Assembly: GCF_024763615.1 (NCBI RefSeq)
Contig: NC_077223.1
Location: 86,552,627-86,616,626, forward strand
Direction of reading: 5' to 3'
Length of the DNA: 64,000 nucleotides
Origin: Phlebotomus papatasi
Lineage: Eukaryota > Arthropoda > Insecta > Diptera > Psychodidae
Position 1 is the first letter of the stretch. Every line of letters starts with the position of its first letter. Shown piece by piece: positions 45,861 through 57,428 of this stretch. The translations under genes and the position numbers were made by a program. A model generated the notes under the pieces. That model was not told the origin of the DNA, made no database searches, and worked only from the letters and a program-made list of their open reading frames with translations.

Positions 45861-46004
45861 ATGCACCCGCATCCATAATTCCACGATCACAAATAATCAA
45901 ACATCCTCGTGCATTTTCTTTCCTAACATGACCCTTTGCCAACTCATAATATGTATTCTCAAGTTGGAGCATGGTTCTCACAAGATTCTCCTGGAATTTC
46001 AGAG
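45861..46004 (-). CDS. Ttd14: Ttd14-like protein exon (P-loop domain)
   Basis: A 144-nt exon. The acceptor TTTTCGTTTAG ends at 46005 and the donor GTAAGTT is at 45860-45854; phase 1 in, phase 1 out. It completes the split Ala (G|CT) and encodes LKFQENLVRTMLQLENTYYE, LAKGHVRKENARG and CLIICDRGIMDAGA. The hydrophobic strand plus acidic residue in LIICDRG is the Walker-B-like element of this NTPase domain, so this exon supplies part of the nucleotide-binding centre. Confidence 0.88.
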
Positions 46005-46084
46005 CTAAACGAAAACACTTAGATACTTTTATTGATTATGCTCCAAATAAGTATTTTTGTAAAGAAAAGACATTGCAATCTCAC

Positions 46085-46122
46085 CTTCTTTTCGAGTCAA
46101 CTCGGAAAATTTCACACCACCA
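46085..46122 (-). CDS. Ttd14: Ttd14-like protein, 38-nt micro-exon
   Basis: Acceptor CTCTTCATTTTCAG (ending 46123), donor GTGAGA (46084-46079). It completes a split Ser (AG|T), encodes GGVKFSELTRKE and leaves one base (G) for the next exon. The phases match both neighbours exactly. The short intron before 46004 is 80 nt. Confidence 0.88.
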
Positions 46123-46781
46123 CTGAAAATGAAGAGAGAAAAAAGAGAAACGAGATAATTTATCAATTTTTCCATTAAAAAACCATCATTTTCTTCTTTC
46201 TTTCTTTTTTTTTGTAAATTATTAACTAATAATTTGAGGGACAAAAAAAATGATGAGAAAATAATGAGGATAAGTTCCTTCAAAAGGTATATCACAAAAG
46301 AAGCATTTATGAGGATGAAATGCATGGTTTTACTTTATTTAATTCTACTTTTCTAACAAAACAAAAAAAATAATGTGGTGATTGTCTAGGCATGGAAGGA
46401 AGAAGATTAAATGATTTGCGATTGGTTTTTGGTGGGAAAATTGATGATATAAGCACTAAGATTCATGATTTAATTTTCTTTTAAAAAAGTCAAGCATGAA
46501 GAGTGATTATCGATGGTTTATTTGTGATTTTCCACTAAAAAGAAGTTCATGGATAAAATGAATATGAAATGATATCCTAATACTAAGACAGAAAGTATTA
46601 CAATTCAGGCATATAGTTGCTGTTCAACGTTTCTTTTTTTTTTGTTGTTGTAATGCTAATTTTTTTAAATCGTATTGAAATTACTACAGATTCTTGGTGA
46701 ATTGCTCAATTTATGTATTTTTTCAAACTTTTTTTTTAATTTGCAAAGTTGTGGTTTTTTGGTGGTAAATTTGAACTGTAC

Positions 46782-46819
46782 CTCAGCAAAATTGATGCGG
46801 CTTCAGGCACTCGGAACAC
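46782..46819 (-). CDS. Ttd14: Ttd14-like protein, second 38-nt micro-exon
   Basis: Acceptor CATTTTTTCAG (ending 46820), donor GTACAG (46781-46776). It encodes VFRVPEAASILL plus AG of a Ser codon. The block VFRVPE follows FFENLGWK of the upstream exon and precedes SGGVKF, as in the TTD14 family. It is too short to be seen as an ORF; the assignment rests on splice sites, phase and peptide. Confidence 0.86.
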
Positions 46820-47301
46820 CTGAAAAAATGAACATTGAACCAGAAACGAAGAAAAACCCGTCAATTGAGACGGTGCTTGAATTGGAAAAAAAGTTATTTG
46901 CTAAAACTAATTTTTAGATAAAGGAAATTTTAGTGATTTTTCTAAAAAAAAAATAAATAATAAATAAACACTCTCTAAAAATTTTCTATACATTTTAATC
47001 GCAAGTTAATCCCATGATTTCGTCGAATGAGAAAACAATTTTATTTATGGTTGCTTTTTAGTTAATCTGTCCTAATTGATTGTGATAAAATGCCCAGAGC
47101 AATAAAAGATTTTTCTCAGGCAAAAAAAAATATTTTGTTAATAGTAAAAGTAAATAAATCAACATCTCTACAAGGTCATTCTAAAAATACTGGCGTGATC
47201 TTCTATTTTATTATCAGAAATAATTAACAAAATAATGATAATTTTATCACCAACCGAGACAAATAAATATGAAAACTACTTTGTTACCAAATGACAAGTA
47301 C
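46820..47301. other. Ttd14-like intron
   Basis: AT-rich, nothing recognised. Confidence 0.4.
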
Positions 47302-48376
47302 AATGGTGCTATTCCAATGAAAAATGAACATGTTATCTTTAGCACTTTACTGTTCTCGAGTGCTTCTGTGTTATCGATTTTTCTTTGGTTGGTTGCTGTC
47401 TCGACTGTTCCCGTAGCTTTCGCCGTGTTCTAAAACCACCAAACAGTCATGACAAGAACCAATTTAAAGGAAAGTCGATAATGCAGAAGCACATGGAATT
47501 AACAAAGTTCTAAAAAAATATATGCTAAAAAACAGAAAAAGTGACTCTTTCTCCTGAACATTGTTTTTAGTACATGACTGTTTTCAAGTGTTTCTCGCAT
47601 TCTTTTGTGTTGGTTGCTGTCTCTACTGTTTTCACTAGTCATCGTCGTGTTCTAAAACCACCAAACAGTCATGACAGGAGCCAATAGAAAATTCGCTTAT
47701 GTAGAAACCAGAAACACTTAAAAACAGTACAAGGCTAAAAAAAAACACGTTCTAAAAAGAAAGAAAAGGGTGAATCTCTTTCTCTTATACATTTTTTAGT
47801 ACATGACTGTCCTCACGTGCTTTTGTATAATTGACTTTTCTTTGGCTTGATTCCTGTCATGACTATTTGGTGGTTTTTGAACACAACAAAGACCAGGGAA
47901 AATATTCGAGACAGAAAACAACACAAATAATGCAAGAAACACTTGAAAAGTCATGTACTAAAAAAATGTTCAGGAGAAAGTCACCGTTTCTGTTGTTTTA
48001 GCATATTTTTTAGAACTTTACTGTTCTGTGTTTCTGTATTATCGACTTTCCTTTATATTAGTTCCTGTCACGACTGTTTGGTGGTTTTAGAACACATAAA
48101 AATCTGCAGAAACAGTCGAGACAGGAACTAACACAATGAAAACTTGATAATGCAGAAGAACTTGTGAACAATAAAAAACAAGGGAATCTTTCTTTTTAAC
48201 ATTTTTTTAGTACATGGCTGTTCTCTTGTGCGTTTTGCCTTGGTGCAAAACAGTCGAGACAGAAACCAACGGAGAGAAATGTCGATAAAGTAGAAGCACA
48301 TAAGAACAGTCATGTACTAAAAAAAATGTCCAACAGAAGAATTTCCCTCTTTCATTTTCCATTGGAATAGCACCAT
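47302..48376. mobile_element. 1.07-kb fold-back element with tandem palindromic units
   Basis: Terminal inverted repeats AATGGTGCTATTCCAATG (left) and CATTGGAATAGCACCATT (right, after one mismatch) extend for about 25 bp. Inside are four or five units of 200-260 bp built from TTAGTACATGACTGTTCTC, GTTGCTGTCTCGACTGTTT, GTGTTCTAAAACCACCAAAC and their inverses, so each unit is itself a palindrome. No ORF. No clear target-site duplication. Confidence 0.8.
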
Positions 48377-49591
48377 TAATTCTTTTTCTCCCCTCAACAA
48401 AAAAAGCCTAGAATTTTTTTCTCTTCAAAATCTCCCATCGTGAAAAATACTAAAGTAAAAGTCACCCTATTAGATTAATTAACATCCAACAGAAGACAGT
48501 CTCTTGGCTTCTCATCAAATTGAAAACTTCTATCAATTTCCCATTCTCCCGATGAAACTTCTCAACATCAATCGATCGTCCTTCTAACAAATTCCCTCCT
48601 TTTAATATTTCTCCACCCTTTCCCTTCTATTTTAACTTTCTTCTCACAGAAAAAAAAATACTAAAAGTATTTACGTGACTCAAGGTAAAATTGTGTCACA
48701 CAAACTATCTTCTAAGGTATCCCCTCATCTAATTATAATTCTATTACAAAGTCACTAGTGCATCCAATTCTCAATTTTCCCTCCCTCTTTCTCTATAACC
48801 AACCCCTACCAACTTTTTTCCTGCAAATAAACTTATTCCACCCTCAAAACATTTTGCAAAATGAACAACTTGTCCCAATGTCATATTTTCTTTAGCAATT
48901 TATACATTTTATCAACAGTCGACGTCAGTTAATTTAGCGGAAAAATTATTTTCACCTTGAAGAAAGTGGCGTCAGTTGACTAAGCAATTATCGTAGGCGA
49001 ATAAATTAATTGATTTGGATCATTTTATTTGGCACGACACAAGATAATTCTATTTACCAAAAAATTCATTCAAATGTTTGCACAATTTTTCCGAAAAAAA
49101 ATAATCATCAGCAAACATCTGCTTGAAAAACATCCACAAGGAAATGAAATTGGAATGGAAAGCCACTTTTTGCTGTTTCACCAACAACTGATAAAGATTC
49201 TTAAGTTAAATCTCAATTAAAACAAAAATTTATACATGTTTTTTGAAATATTTTAGAAGAAAGACTAAATTTTTAATCAAAATAAACGACTCAATTGGCT
49301 TTTTTGAAGAAGCATATGCTGCATTTAAATTTATCTGTATCGAGCTCTTAATGTAACTTGAACGCCACTAGTGGTAGTCTGACAAACCTTGCATGTTCTA
49401 AATCGAAATATTCTAGATACAATAGAATTCAATTTAATTCATTTTTCATCAATATTAATACTTTACTGCGGTTGCCGCCGGTTTACCATGACAGACCCCA
49501 TAAAGAAAACAGCGATAATTAAAGAATTTCTTGTCTCCACCGAGGAAAACTTTAATTGATTGTTCAAAGGACAGTCTGCCCTATAAGAATA
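48377..49591. other. Ttd14-like intron
   Basis: AT-rich. Contains ACGCCACTAGTGG near 49370 (see 42710-43129). No gene. Confidence 0.4.
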
Positions 49592-49808
49592 CAGTAGAGC
49601 CTCGCTATAGGCCATATTTGGTTCCAGATTTGACACTTGGGTCGCACTATAGTCTAAAGTCTAAAGTTTGCTAAAAATATTAAAATAATTACGACAACAT
49701 TGCATGTCGCGGACTAAAAAATAAAACCTAACTTAAAATCAGTGCTTTGAAATCAAGTGTCGATAAATTGTGGACTATAGAGCGATGGCCTATAGCGGGG
49801 CTCTACTG
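49592..49808. mobile_element. MITE, CAGTAGAGCCTC variant
   Basis: CAGTAGAGCCTCGCTATAGG...CCTATAGCGGGGCTCTACTG, 217 bp, TA at 49590-49591 and 49809-49810. It is a subfamily of the CAGTAGACTCTC MITEs. Confidence 0.8.
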
Positions 49809-50410
49809 TAAATTCAAAATATTAAAAAAAAACCGTTGAAATCTATCAGAAAATCGTAGAAATTACTATCTTCCTTAAGGGGGGAGCCTTAATCAAGAGG
49901 CCAAAAATTAGTTATTTTTCGTATTTCTTTTGGATGTAAAATAAGCTCAAATAAATTTTTCGAAAATAAATTTGCAAAATGGTTGGCTAATGAATTGATC
50001 TCTAAAGCGCCTCATCACTTTCACTCTTTAAACTCTGATAAAAATCACTCGTAAAAATCTTGTAAAATCTTGTAAGCCCACATCGAAAAGTAACAAGATG
50101 TTTGCCTACCCTCTAGTCATTAGGATCCTTGTAAAATCTTTTCATTTTTGTCAAAATTCTTTCTTTTCATTCACCAAAAAATGCAAAATTTTTGGTTAGG
50201 AATGGTTTCCAGACAGAACACCTACTCACAATTAATTAATTAATGAATTATTGAACCTTTTCAAAGAAAACATTCCAAGACTATTTTGAAGTAAAGAGGA
50301 ACCTATCTATTTTACAGCGCCATCTGTTAAGAAATTCTCTTAAAACCAGATTTTGAGAATTTTTTTACAAGAATATTGTACAATAATCTTCCTGAATTCG
50401 ATTCTACCAA
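49809..50410. other. Ttd14-like intron
   Basis: Nothing recognised except short repeats of CTTGTAAAATCTTGTAA near 50060. Confidence 0.4.
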
Positions 50411-50561
50411 GATATCGTCGGTTAGATCAGCAACTGTGGTAACTGCATTTGCTTTATGTTTACATTCGTTTCAAACGCCAAGCAGCGATGCATCGTTTAC
50501 AACGAATGCAGACACAGAGTAAAATGCAGTTAGCATAGTTGCTGTTCTAACCGAGGATATC
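50411..50561. repeat. Palindrome GATATCGTCGGTTAGA
   Basis: GATATCGTCGGTTAGATCAG...GTTCTAACCGAGGATATC with an internal AACTGCATTTG / GAATGCAGAC-type stem. Similar in plan and words (TCGGTT, TGCATTTG, AATGCAGA) to 50804-50934. Confidence 0.65.
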
Positions 50562-50682
50562 TTGTTGTAAAAGGAAAAATTTTACAAATTTCCATAGCGA
50601 TAGGGATAGCCAAACATTTATTTATATTAACAACATCAACTAGATTTTTACAAGACTATAAATATGCATTCAGAGTAATGCC

Positions 50683-51008
50683 AACTTCAGACTGGAGGTT
50701 TAGCCTAGTTCCCGAAGGTCTCAAAAATCTAAATAACAAGCGATTTTATTGATTTTTCAAAATCTATTGGATCATTTGCCCTTAATATTCAATTCTAAAC
50801 AACAATTCGTCGGTTGCGGCTACCTCTGTCGTATCTGCATTTGGTGCAAGCTACAATACAGACGTCCCTTCTTGCGTGAAATGCTGACACAAAAGAAATG
50901 CAGATACGACAGAGGTAGACGCAACCGACGAATTTCCTAAAAACTTGTGCCTAATAAGGAATTAGAGGAGTTAAGTCAGATAGCTAAGCCTTAGGTCTGA
51001 AGCCTGTA
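50683..51008. mobile_element. MITE, GGCTTCAGACC family, with nested palindrome
   Basis: AACTTCAGACTGGAGGTTTA and GCCTAGTTCCCGAAGG at the left, CTAAGCCTTAGGTCTGAAGC at the right. The centre is disrupted by the 131-bp palindrome 50804-50934. Confidence 0.6.
50804..50934. mobile_element. 131-bp palindromic insertion
   Basis: AATTCGTCGGTTGCGGCTAC...GTAGACGCAACCGACGAATT with long matching arms (CCTCTGTCGTATCTGCATTT inverted at 50896-50917). It sits inside another MITE, so it is the younger insertion. Confidence 0.7.
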
Positions 51009-52737
51009 TAAGTGTACTATACATTTTAACCAAAAAAAAAAAACTGGAGAAAATCCTTAAAACAGAACTTTTTTCAGATTCTTTTTTTTTATTCGTATTT
51101 TGGGAGCACTTAATCCAATTCTTTTAAAACTTGTAAACGCTCTGGAGCTGAAGCGGTAAAAGTGGTAAATGATATCAGCTTCCGCTCTTCAGTGATCCCC
51201 AATAAAAAATACTACTTTCAAACTTTTTTCTGTATCCTCTAAACCCCCCCCCCTCATCAAAACCATGTTTTTTGGTTTATTTCGAAAACGGATCCTACGA
51301 TTTCTTTTATTTTCGGATATGTTAGGTAGCCTAGGAGGACATTTAACTCAAGCATACCTATGATCGGAAAATTCGCCATTTTGAATTATTCAAGGTCAAA
51401 GAACAATCACCTTGAAGGGTCAAATTTTTCAAGCGATTTGGTTTAATTTGTATTTTCTTGGAAGGTTTTGACATTTCACATCCAGCTGTATCACTCCCAT
51501 TCGGTAATGAATTGGTGAAATAATATAGTAATTGATTTAATTTTCTCGAATACCCCTTTTCATTTTAAACATTTTTAAACAACATTTTAAACATTTTAAA
51601 ATGCACACTTCTCAGACAATTTTCTAGTTCAGAATTGTTTTCCGATTTGTGAATCAATTTAATCGTTAATAAACCAGTATATACACCCAAAAACATAATT
51701 CAGGGACAGTTCTATCTCGTGAGTTCGAGCCCAGTTTTACCATGATGGCAAATTCGAAAGCTTCGCCATGTCCTTTTTTTGCGTAAGGTAAGTGAAGCAT
51801 GTATTAACCACGAAGGTTGGATTGTCATCCCTAAACAAAATGATTTTTTTTTTTTGAAAAATATTCGTTGCTTTTAACGGATTATCTTCTGCAACATGTC
51901 GTCACTTAATAAATCAGCATTTGTCGTAACTTCCTTTTGACAACTTTTTAAGAGATAATATTTTTAAGTCAGCTTTATTTTTCTTAAAACGAGCCCTGAA
52001 TGCGATATTTTTGAATCAAAATAGTAAAAGTGCCACTAATAAACCATAAGTTAACTAGAAAAATATTTAAAAACTAAGATACAGAAATATGTGTCAGAAG
52101 GGTCAGAAGTAACACAATAAGATTTTATTGTTACTTTATTGTAAGATTTTAGAAGTTACGACAATATGTGCTAAATTTCTATATATCAATTTTTAATAAT
52201 TCCAGTGATAAAGCGACTTTATTTGACTAAATTGCATAATTTAATTATTATTTCTGTCCATACGATATATTCTATTAGTAATTAATTTTATTAATGCAAG
52301 ACATTTTGCAAAAAAAGAAACAATTAGTAAAAAGCAATGAATAAATTTCAAGAAATAATAAATCTTTTATCTATGGATTTAAGCCATTTAAGTAATAAAA
52401 AATCAAGTTTTTTGACCATGTAATTCAGGCTTTCCCCTTAAAAAATTGATTTATTTAAGATAAAGCTACTTAAATACAAAATAAAGTACAACTTAATAAA
52501 TAAAAAAAAATAAATAAATAAAATAAACAAGATAAAGTAATAAATTCAGGTGAAGGTTTAAATATTTAAAAAAAAAAAATTTAAATATTAAAGCTGCTTC
52601 TCATCTGAATTTTGGAAAAGTAATAAGTATCTTAAACTTATTGGAATATCCAAAGTTCGCCTAACTGCCGCTAGTGGCGTCAAATATGCTTCAAATTCCA
52701 AAATAACCAAAAAAAAGCAATTGAGCAGATTTTTTTC
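51009..52737. other. Ttd14-like intron
   Basis: Contains a repeat scrap at about 51100-51560 related to 33000-33430 (GATATCAGCTTCCGCTCTTC, GGAAGGTTTTGACATTTC). The rest is very AT-rich. No exon. Confidence 0.4.
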
Positions 52738-52739
52738 TA

Positions 52740-52995
52740 CACTGTGAGAGAAATCCGAAAAAGTTAAAATAACATTCCGGAAATGTTTATTTTACCCTGC
52801 AGTATTGATCCAAAATCGGTGTAAATATTACCATTTTTAGGTGTATTGGGGGTTAAATTTACCCTTTTTCATGTTAATTTTACCCTTAAAAAGGTGTAAA
52901 ATTAACATTAAAAAATGTTGATATATTTTTACACCCGAAAAGTGTTAAAGTTATGAGGAACAAAAGTTAATCGCACCCTCTTTTGTTTCTCAGTG
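52740..52995 (+). mobile_element. MITE, CACTGAG family, copy 3
   Basis: CACTGTGAGAGAAATCCG...TTTCTCAGTG, 256 bp, TA at 52738-52739 and 52996-52997. Same orientation and interior as 9523-9779. Confidence 0.8.
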
Positions 52996-52997
52996 TA

Positions 52998-53566
52998 ATT
53001 ATAATTATTCATCTAACATTCAGATAACTAATCCTAATTTTGATTATTTTGCATTATTCCGAAGAAATTTAATAATGCTTCAAAAGACTATAAAAACCAC
53101 GTTGATATTTTGCTTATTGAAGCGTCTAATGTTCTCATAGAGCATTCAGTTCGCATTTTAGCACAAAACTTGTGACTCACAGAAGACGGAAACGAATTAT
53201 AAGAAAAAAAACCATTTGAAAGATATCACATTTGTTCACGAAATATTTTAGCTTTTTTTGCTCTTTCTCAAAATCAATTAACACCCCAAGGACTTAAAAG
53301 TATTTAGGTGAGTTTCGCGATAAGACCACTTTCGTCCAGAAAGCCAATCCCAAGTCAACAGCAAGAAAGTCTCTTAATTCGATAGCATTAATCTTCTTAT
53401 CAGTAGACTTAACTTTATTTTTTGGGAGATATTTTACAAACTTTGTCGTGAAATCCAAAATCCCATTCCCAAATTCATCTCATCGCACAGATAGAACCGA
53501 TAGAACCAAATAACTACGCGTATGAAAAATAATAACAATAATAATAATAGCAAAATTTCTCATTAC
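52998..53566. other. Ttd14-like intron
   Basis: Nothing recognised. Confidence 0.4.
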
Positions 53567-53634
53567 CTTCCATCCCAGATTCTCGAAAAATGTGCTCAAA
53601 CGCGCTTGACCGGTGGTTTTACCTCCGCATGGTC
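53567..53634 (-). CDS. Ttd14: Ttd14-like protein, P-loop exon
   Basis: A 68-nt exon. The acceptor GTTTCTTTCCCAG ends at 53635 and the donor GTAATG is at 53566-53561. It completes a split Gly and encodes PCGGKTTGQARLSTFFENLG then WK, phase 0 out. GPCGGKTT is the Walker A loop that binds nucleotide phosphate. Joining 53634 to 29874 gives 68+38+38+144+137+214+331+268 nt in one consistent frame. The preceding exon (initiator Met to the first P-loop Gly) was not found and may be beyond the window. Fly TTD14 is known as a GTP-binding protein of photoreceptors; conservation of that role here is inference. Confidence 0.86.
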
Positions 53635-54903
53635 CTGGGAAAGAAACAAAATAATAACTTTATTACGATTAATTGCTCATGATGACACGGCAAATTTGTC
53701 TTATCTAATTAAAGTGGTTGCTGATGCATTTGTGACCCAGATTGACGAGCATCAACAGAACTATATAATTTATTTAATTATATTAATAATATTCTACACA
53801 TTAAAGTAAAGAATGATAATTCCTCAAGAGATTGTATATATTTGTTCACTTCACTTTTAAATGAAAGAATGAGATTTCTACCTTTTTTTTCATTAAAGAT
53901 ATGAATACGTAAATGACTTTAATAAACAATCCTGAAGAATTTATGGTAAATGCACTTGTACAAATTCTTTCTATCCCATAAAAAGAAACTTTAACGTTGG
54001 AAAAAACAATTACTTTTCTTATTTAATAAATATATAGGAATTACTGTCAAACAAAGCCATAAGTATTTAAAATATTCTGATTTTTTTTCTATTCTTAAAC
54101 TATTGTTATTCAGAATAAGTTATTTAAGCAAATGGTATGTTTGGCTTTAGCAATTCTCATATTTAATTAATTTTATTTGCACTGTGATATTTAGATTAGT
54201 TCAACATCTGGTTACCATTACATCTGCTCATTTCTTTATAATCTACTCGATAAATTTATATCGAAATGAAACTGATAAGACGTTATTGAGAAACATCCTC
54301 AAAAATAACTTGGCTAGTAATTTTGAACATGACTAAGTTATTAAATCTAATTTTAAAATTTTGCAATGTAAGGAGAAACATTTTATTTCAAAAAAAGAGC
54401 GATGCATAAGTTTATGAATAAATTCGAATATTACAATGAGTCGAAAAAGTAAACATCTTTAATTTTAATAATTTAAATTATTTATTATTTATAATTATAG
54501 TAATATAGGTTACCAATTTAAAAGGAGTGGCAAAGCATTCCAGGCTTTGCAAAGTGTTTGAATTCGTGACTTAAATGCAATCGGGTAAGTTGCATAAATT
54601 GGAACAATTTCCAGAGGCTCGAACTTTGATACAAGATTAAAGACATTATAAATACATTTTTCCCTGATGACATACATAAATTTGCTCCTTGATTCTTCTA
54701 GAATATTACCGTTTCATGGAAATTCTTGAAAAACAGTTTGAAAAGTTCTTAAATACAAGAAAAATACGTGAGTGCAAAACAATATAATTTGGACAGGGTG
54801 GGACAAGTTGGACGTGGGAATTTGGACAATGCGTAGGGGAAGGTTGTGCAAGTTTCAAGATTTTTTACTGAATGCCATACACACTGAATCAATTGTACCA
54901 CTA
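53635..54903. other. Upstream intron of the Ttd14-like gene
   Basis: AT-rich. GGGACAAGTTGGAC words near 54800 resemble the ends of the pogo-like family. No exon seen. Confidence 0.4.
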
Positions 54904-56222
54904 GGGTAAAGTGTATAATTAAAAAGTAAAAAACATTAAGGCTTAGATATATATTATTTATTAAATCTTTTTCTTGGATATTTTAATTTTCTTGCTTTGC
55001 TCCTTTTCTTCTTTTATTTTGAACCTTTCTTCCTGTTTCTGAAGTGTAATTCTTTTTTTTTTCTTGCATAGCTTCTTCTTTTAGTTTTCTTTAATCATAC
55101 GAATTGTCACAAAGAACTTCAAACGTGAATTTAAAAACTCCATAGAATAATAATAGATACCTGTCCACCTTTGGGCGAAAGCATTACACCCGTTTCGTCA
55201 AGATTAAAGACGCGATCAGGAGGAAGTTCCAGAAGATCTTTGGATTTTAAATATTCATGAGTTTTCTCAAACCACTCAGTGGTAATACCAGCTCTTTGGG
55301 TTGTGTATGCTTCTGGTGTACGAAGTCTCAATTCTGGGTATCTGTTCAAAAAGCTCTTGAACCAAGAGTATCCTGGCCTTCCATCGGTGAACTCGTTGAC
55401 AATCTTGAACTTCTTACAAATAATTTGCACAGTATTGAGAACTTGATCTTTTGTTATAGGATGCCACTTGTCACTGCATCCTAAAATCCATTCAACGAGC
55501 TCATCTTCTATATCTTTTGGCAGCGTAGGAGGCCTTCCCCCAGAGCATTCTTCCGGACATTTCCCGGTCAGCTTATTAAAAAGTGTTGTTCTTGGCACCC
55601 CAAATAATACTGACACCTGACTTAGTGACTTTCCTTGACGAAAAGCTTCCAGTGCTTTGTTCACTTGGTCTTGAGTATAGGATTTGTACTTTTTCAATTT
55701 ATTTGCCTTTTTACCCATCTGAAATAAAAAGAAAACCGCTGCAATACAATCGTATCTCCGGATGTCCAACTTGTCACTTTTGCTCACGCTTCAAATAAGC
55801 ACTTTTTCTTCATACAGTTAGTAATTATATCAAATAAAACCATTACGTACCGTTAACTATCGAGATTAAACACTTTATTCCACTAAAATTTGCCAGAAAT
55901 ATTGAGAAATGTCAACAGAACCGAAAAACCAAAGTCACTCTTCTTGTGTTTTTATTAGGAAAAAATGGCCGATCGATGTATTTTTTCGACGGTGAAAAGT
56001 TACACTGTCAATTGAGGTGAGAATTTTATACGTTAAATCTTATTCATATGAATGGATTTTCACTTTATTTGCAGCACAAGGAACCAAATAATTAAACTAT
56101 AACATAGAAAAATATACTAATTAAAATTTAGTACTGTATTTATCAAGAAAAAATTGCCTGTCCAACTTGTCCCAGCGAAATTTTCCAACTTTTGCCATTG
56201 TCCAACTTGTACCAATTTACCC
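54904..56222 (-). mobile_element. Internally deleted pogo-like DNA transposon
   Basis: GGGTAAAGTG... at the left and ...TGTACCAATTTACCC at the right, TA at 54902-54903 and 56223-56224, 1319 bp. Read on the minus strand: leader exon ending TAGTTAACG|GTACGT (about 55850), intron, acceptor TTTTTATTTCAG, then the transposase exon. The catalytic domain is cut short after its first Asp, so the copy cannot move itself. Its right end (TTGTCCAACTTGTACCAATT and the AAAAATATACTAATTAAAAT region) is shared with the 195-bp MITE 57023-57217. Confidence 0.78.
55131..55718 (-). pseudogene. Truncated pogo/Tigger-like transposase
   Basis: The start Met (55718-55716) directly follows a splice acceptor. Residues about 10-55 form a psq-type HTH (QDQVNKALEAFRQGKSLSQV...GVPRTTLFNKLTGK). 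Residues about 65-145 form a CENP-B-type HTH (IEDELVEWI, PGYSWFKSFLNRYPELRLRT). Then FNLDETGV carries the first catalytic Asp of the DDE domain. The frame ends shortly after GGQ, where a GTATCT donor-like site occurs; the rest of the DDE domain is missing. Unlike a domesticated gene, it sits between transposon ends, so it reads as a dead transposase fragment. Confidence 0.82.
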
Positions 56223-56224
56223 TA

Positions 56225-56543
56225 CTTCAAAAATGCTTTCGCATCATATACGGTTTTCGGGTTTTAAACCGATTTGAACCGATTTATAAATCACTCAAAC
56301 GATTGCCCAAAATTATTTCGAGAATAATAAATCTGATTTTCGGACGAAAATTACTTATCGGTTAATTACGGGTTCACAACCGATTTGTAAATCACTCAAA
56401 ACATTGCTTATAATACACCTCAGGAGTAATATAATTAACTTTTGAATAGAACGCCAGTGATAAGCCTAAATGAGCTTATGGCAGGTGTGGTTCTTTCACT
56501 GCAAATTCGGAGTGAAGGCAAATTCGAAGCTGAGATTCTTTAA
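56225..56543. other. Short non-coding stretch with an ACCGATTT repeat
   Basis: ACCGATTTATAAATCACTCAAAC and ACCGATTTGTAAATCACTCAAAA about 110 bp apart form a diverged two-copy tandem. Confidence 0.45.
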
Positions 56544-56683
56544 CCCTTTAAGGACGAAAAGGTCAAAAATTGGGGGTCAGAAAAAATCACTTTTTCAGAC
56601 TTTTTAGAGCAAAACACAACTTTAGAAGGCCGTAGGAAAAATTTCTTTTTTGGGTCACCGGTGACCCAATCGTCCTTTAAGGG
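56544..56683. mobile_element. TTAA-flanked MITE, copy 2
   Basis: CCCTTTAAGGACGAAAAGG...CGTCCTTTAAGGG, 140 bp, TTAA at 56540-56543 and 56684-56687. Subterminal GGGTCACCGGTGACCC is a perfect palindrome related to GGGTCACCCGTGACCC in copy 1 (11445-11945). Confidence 0.8.
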
Positions 56684-56895
56684 TTAAAAGCAACCTCGAA
56701 ATGCTTGCAAGTCGGATTGCTTGCAAATTGGAAGAAAATTTTACGAGAAATGCACAATAACATCTGAAAAATTTCAAAGACGAATATCTCGGAAACATGA
56801 AAGATAGAAGTCTCAAACTTGCCATCAATTTAAAGCCTTCTTTAGGCTTGAGATTATACCAAATTTCACTTGAAAATGAAGAAAATTCGAAAATA

Positions 56896-57300
56896 AATTA
56901 GCGGTTCGCAAGAATTTGCGAAAAATTCCGTGGTCCACGAAAATCCCCGAAAAATTCTAAGTTCTGCGAAAATCTGCAAGAAATTCCGCGGTTCCCGAAA
57001 ATACGCGAAAACTTTCGCTGTAGGGTAAAGTGATACAAGTTGGACAATTCGCCGGTACAAATTGGACATGGATTTTTTCTTGATGAATACAGTACAAAAT
57101 TTGTTTTTAAGCACAAGAAACCAAATTATAAAACTAAAGCATTAAAAATATACAAATAAAAATGAAGTACTAAATTTATCAAGAAAAAAGCCCTGTCCAA
57201 CTTGTACCACTTTACCCTACGCGAAGATCGATGAAAATGTCAGAGGTCCGCTGAAATCCGGGACAAATTCCGCGGTCCGTAAAGATTCGCGAAAAATTCC
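56896..57300. repeat. CGCGGTCCGCGAAAATC-type tandem array, interrupted
   Basis: Degenerate 30-38 bp units (GAAAAATTCCGYGGTYC, CGAAAATMCGC) at 56896-57020 resume at 57222-57300. The MITE 57023-57217 splits the array. Confidence 0.65.
57023..57217. mobile_element. 195-bp MITE derived from the pogo-like family
   Basis: GGGTAAAGTGATACAAGTTG...CAACTTGTACCACTTTACCC, TA at 57021-57022 and 57218-57219. The interior ATTTATCAAGAAAAAAGCCC and AAAAATATAC stretches match the right end of 54904-56222. Confidence 0.82.
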
Positions 57301-57428
57301 TTCAGACACTTTTTTCTCTCCAGATGAGTTAAATTCATCTACTCAAACAAATCTACAAAATGCACCTGATAGAATCGAAATCGGTGCAATAATTCCCGAG
57401 ATAATTCAGAAAAACGTGTTTTTTTGTT

